22,289 nt of DNA from positions 1 through 22,289 of the forward strand of contig JALFIR010000068.1 in NCBI GenBank assembly GCA_022776215.1, in the 5' to 3' direction. This document shows, in pieces, positions 22,199 through 22,289 of this stretch. The notes beneath the pieces were generated by a model. It did not search any database, had not been told where the DNA came from, and saw only the letters and a list, made by a program, of their open reading frames with translations. Made by a program: the position numbers and the translations under genes. The DNA is from Colivicinus sp022776215. Its GTDB lineage: Bacteria > Bacillota_I > Bacilli_A > Erysipelotrichales > Erysipelotrichaceae. Positions within the stretch are counted from its first letter, which is position 1, and every line of letters begins with the position of its first letter.

Positions 22199-22289
22199 AT
22201 TTTGATTAGGTAATGTCGAGATTACCCCTCACGGAACCGTGCTTGCCATTTTCTAGCACACGGCTCTTCTAATATGTGAATATTTAATT
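22199..22289 (-). mobile_element. Group II intron, 3' end with domains V and VI (runs off the right edge)
   Basis: On the minus strand 22266-22234 is a 33-base domain V: it begins GAGCCGTGTGC, has a central GAAA-type loop, and ends GCAAGCACGGTTC, the classic clamp of group II introns. Domain VI follows (22233 to about 22200): GTGAGGGGTAAT pairs with ATTACC and leaves unpaired adenines in CCTAATCA, the probable branch point. Placing the 3' end seven to eight bases further gives a terminus near 22199 (ends AT); this boundary is inferred and could be off by a few bases. The rest of the intron lies outside the window. Confidence 0.85.

Noticed and set aside
1..22289. CRISPR arrays, tRNA and rRNA genes
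   Set aside because: No regularly spaced repeats and no tRNA- or rRNA-like stretches were seen on either strand.

Overview
This is a low-GC Bacillota chromosome segment. The gene content and the small, Bacilli-like orthologues (CshB, YtgP/MurJ, CcpA, YtxG/YtxH, MurC) suggest a host-associated member of the Erysipelotrichia or a neighbouring Bacilli lineage. The genus is not determinable from the sequence. Almost every gene lies on the minus strand; only a tiny toxin-like gene and ispH are on the plus strand.

The two edges are the most informative structural clue. Bases 1-134 are the 5' end of a group II intron on the minus strand, and bases about 22199-22289 are the 3' end (domains V and VI) of a group II intron, also on the minus strand. 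The window is therefore most simply the unique stretch between two same-orientation intron copies, which is where a short-read contig would be expected to break.

Layout, left to right. (1) 153-4617: a minus-strand run rimO - ROK sugar kinase - galM - galK, the Leloir kinase and mutarotase sitting directly behind a ribosome-modification gene. (2) 4652-7255: cshB (predicted leaderless), divergent from a compact type I toxin-like module (29-aa hydrophobic peptide, structured leader, terminator) and ispH. (3) 7245-14670: a conserved Bacilli housekeeping block, murC - ytxG-like - ytxH-like - ccpA - tyrS - lipoprotein - ytgP/murJ. It has a clear sigma-A promoter in front of the ytxG-like gene, and a disordered protein sits upstream of murC, where Bacillus has sftA. 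(4) 14689-17435: an orphan 59-aa AbrB/MazE-like protein behind a perfect palindrome, a lipoprotein, radC, a VanZ-like protein and a SAF/CpaB-like protein. (5) 17440-18970: an AbiE type IV toxin-antitoxin module bracketed by near-identical 58-bp direct repeats. The antitoxin is intact, and the toxin is broken by loss of its start codon and a one-base frameshift. A perfect 22-bp inverted repeat is the probable autoregulatory operator. (6) 18995-20885: an MFS transporter and two decayed genes, an M20-peptidase tail and an ATC-hydrolase with a one-base frameshift. (7) 20948-22164: a YjbR/MmcQ protein and a DEDDh exonuclease, then the second intron end.

The genes fall into envelope synthesis (MurC, MurJ, VanZ-like), carbon control and galactose use (CcpA, ROK, GalM, GalK), translation and RNA (TyrS, RimO, CshB), isoprenoid supply (IspH) and a set of mobile or selfish remnants. 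No CRISPR array, tRNA, rRNA or T-box was seen. All family assignments are from motif reading, without database searches.
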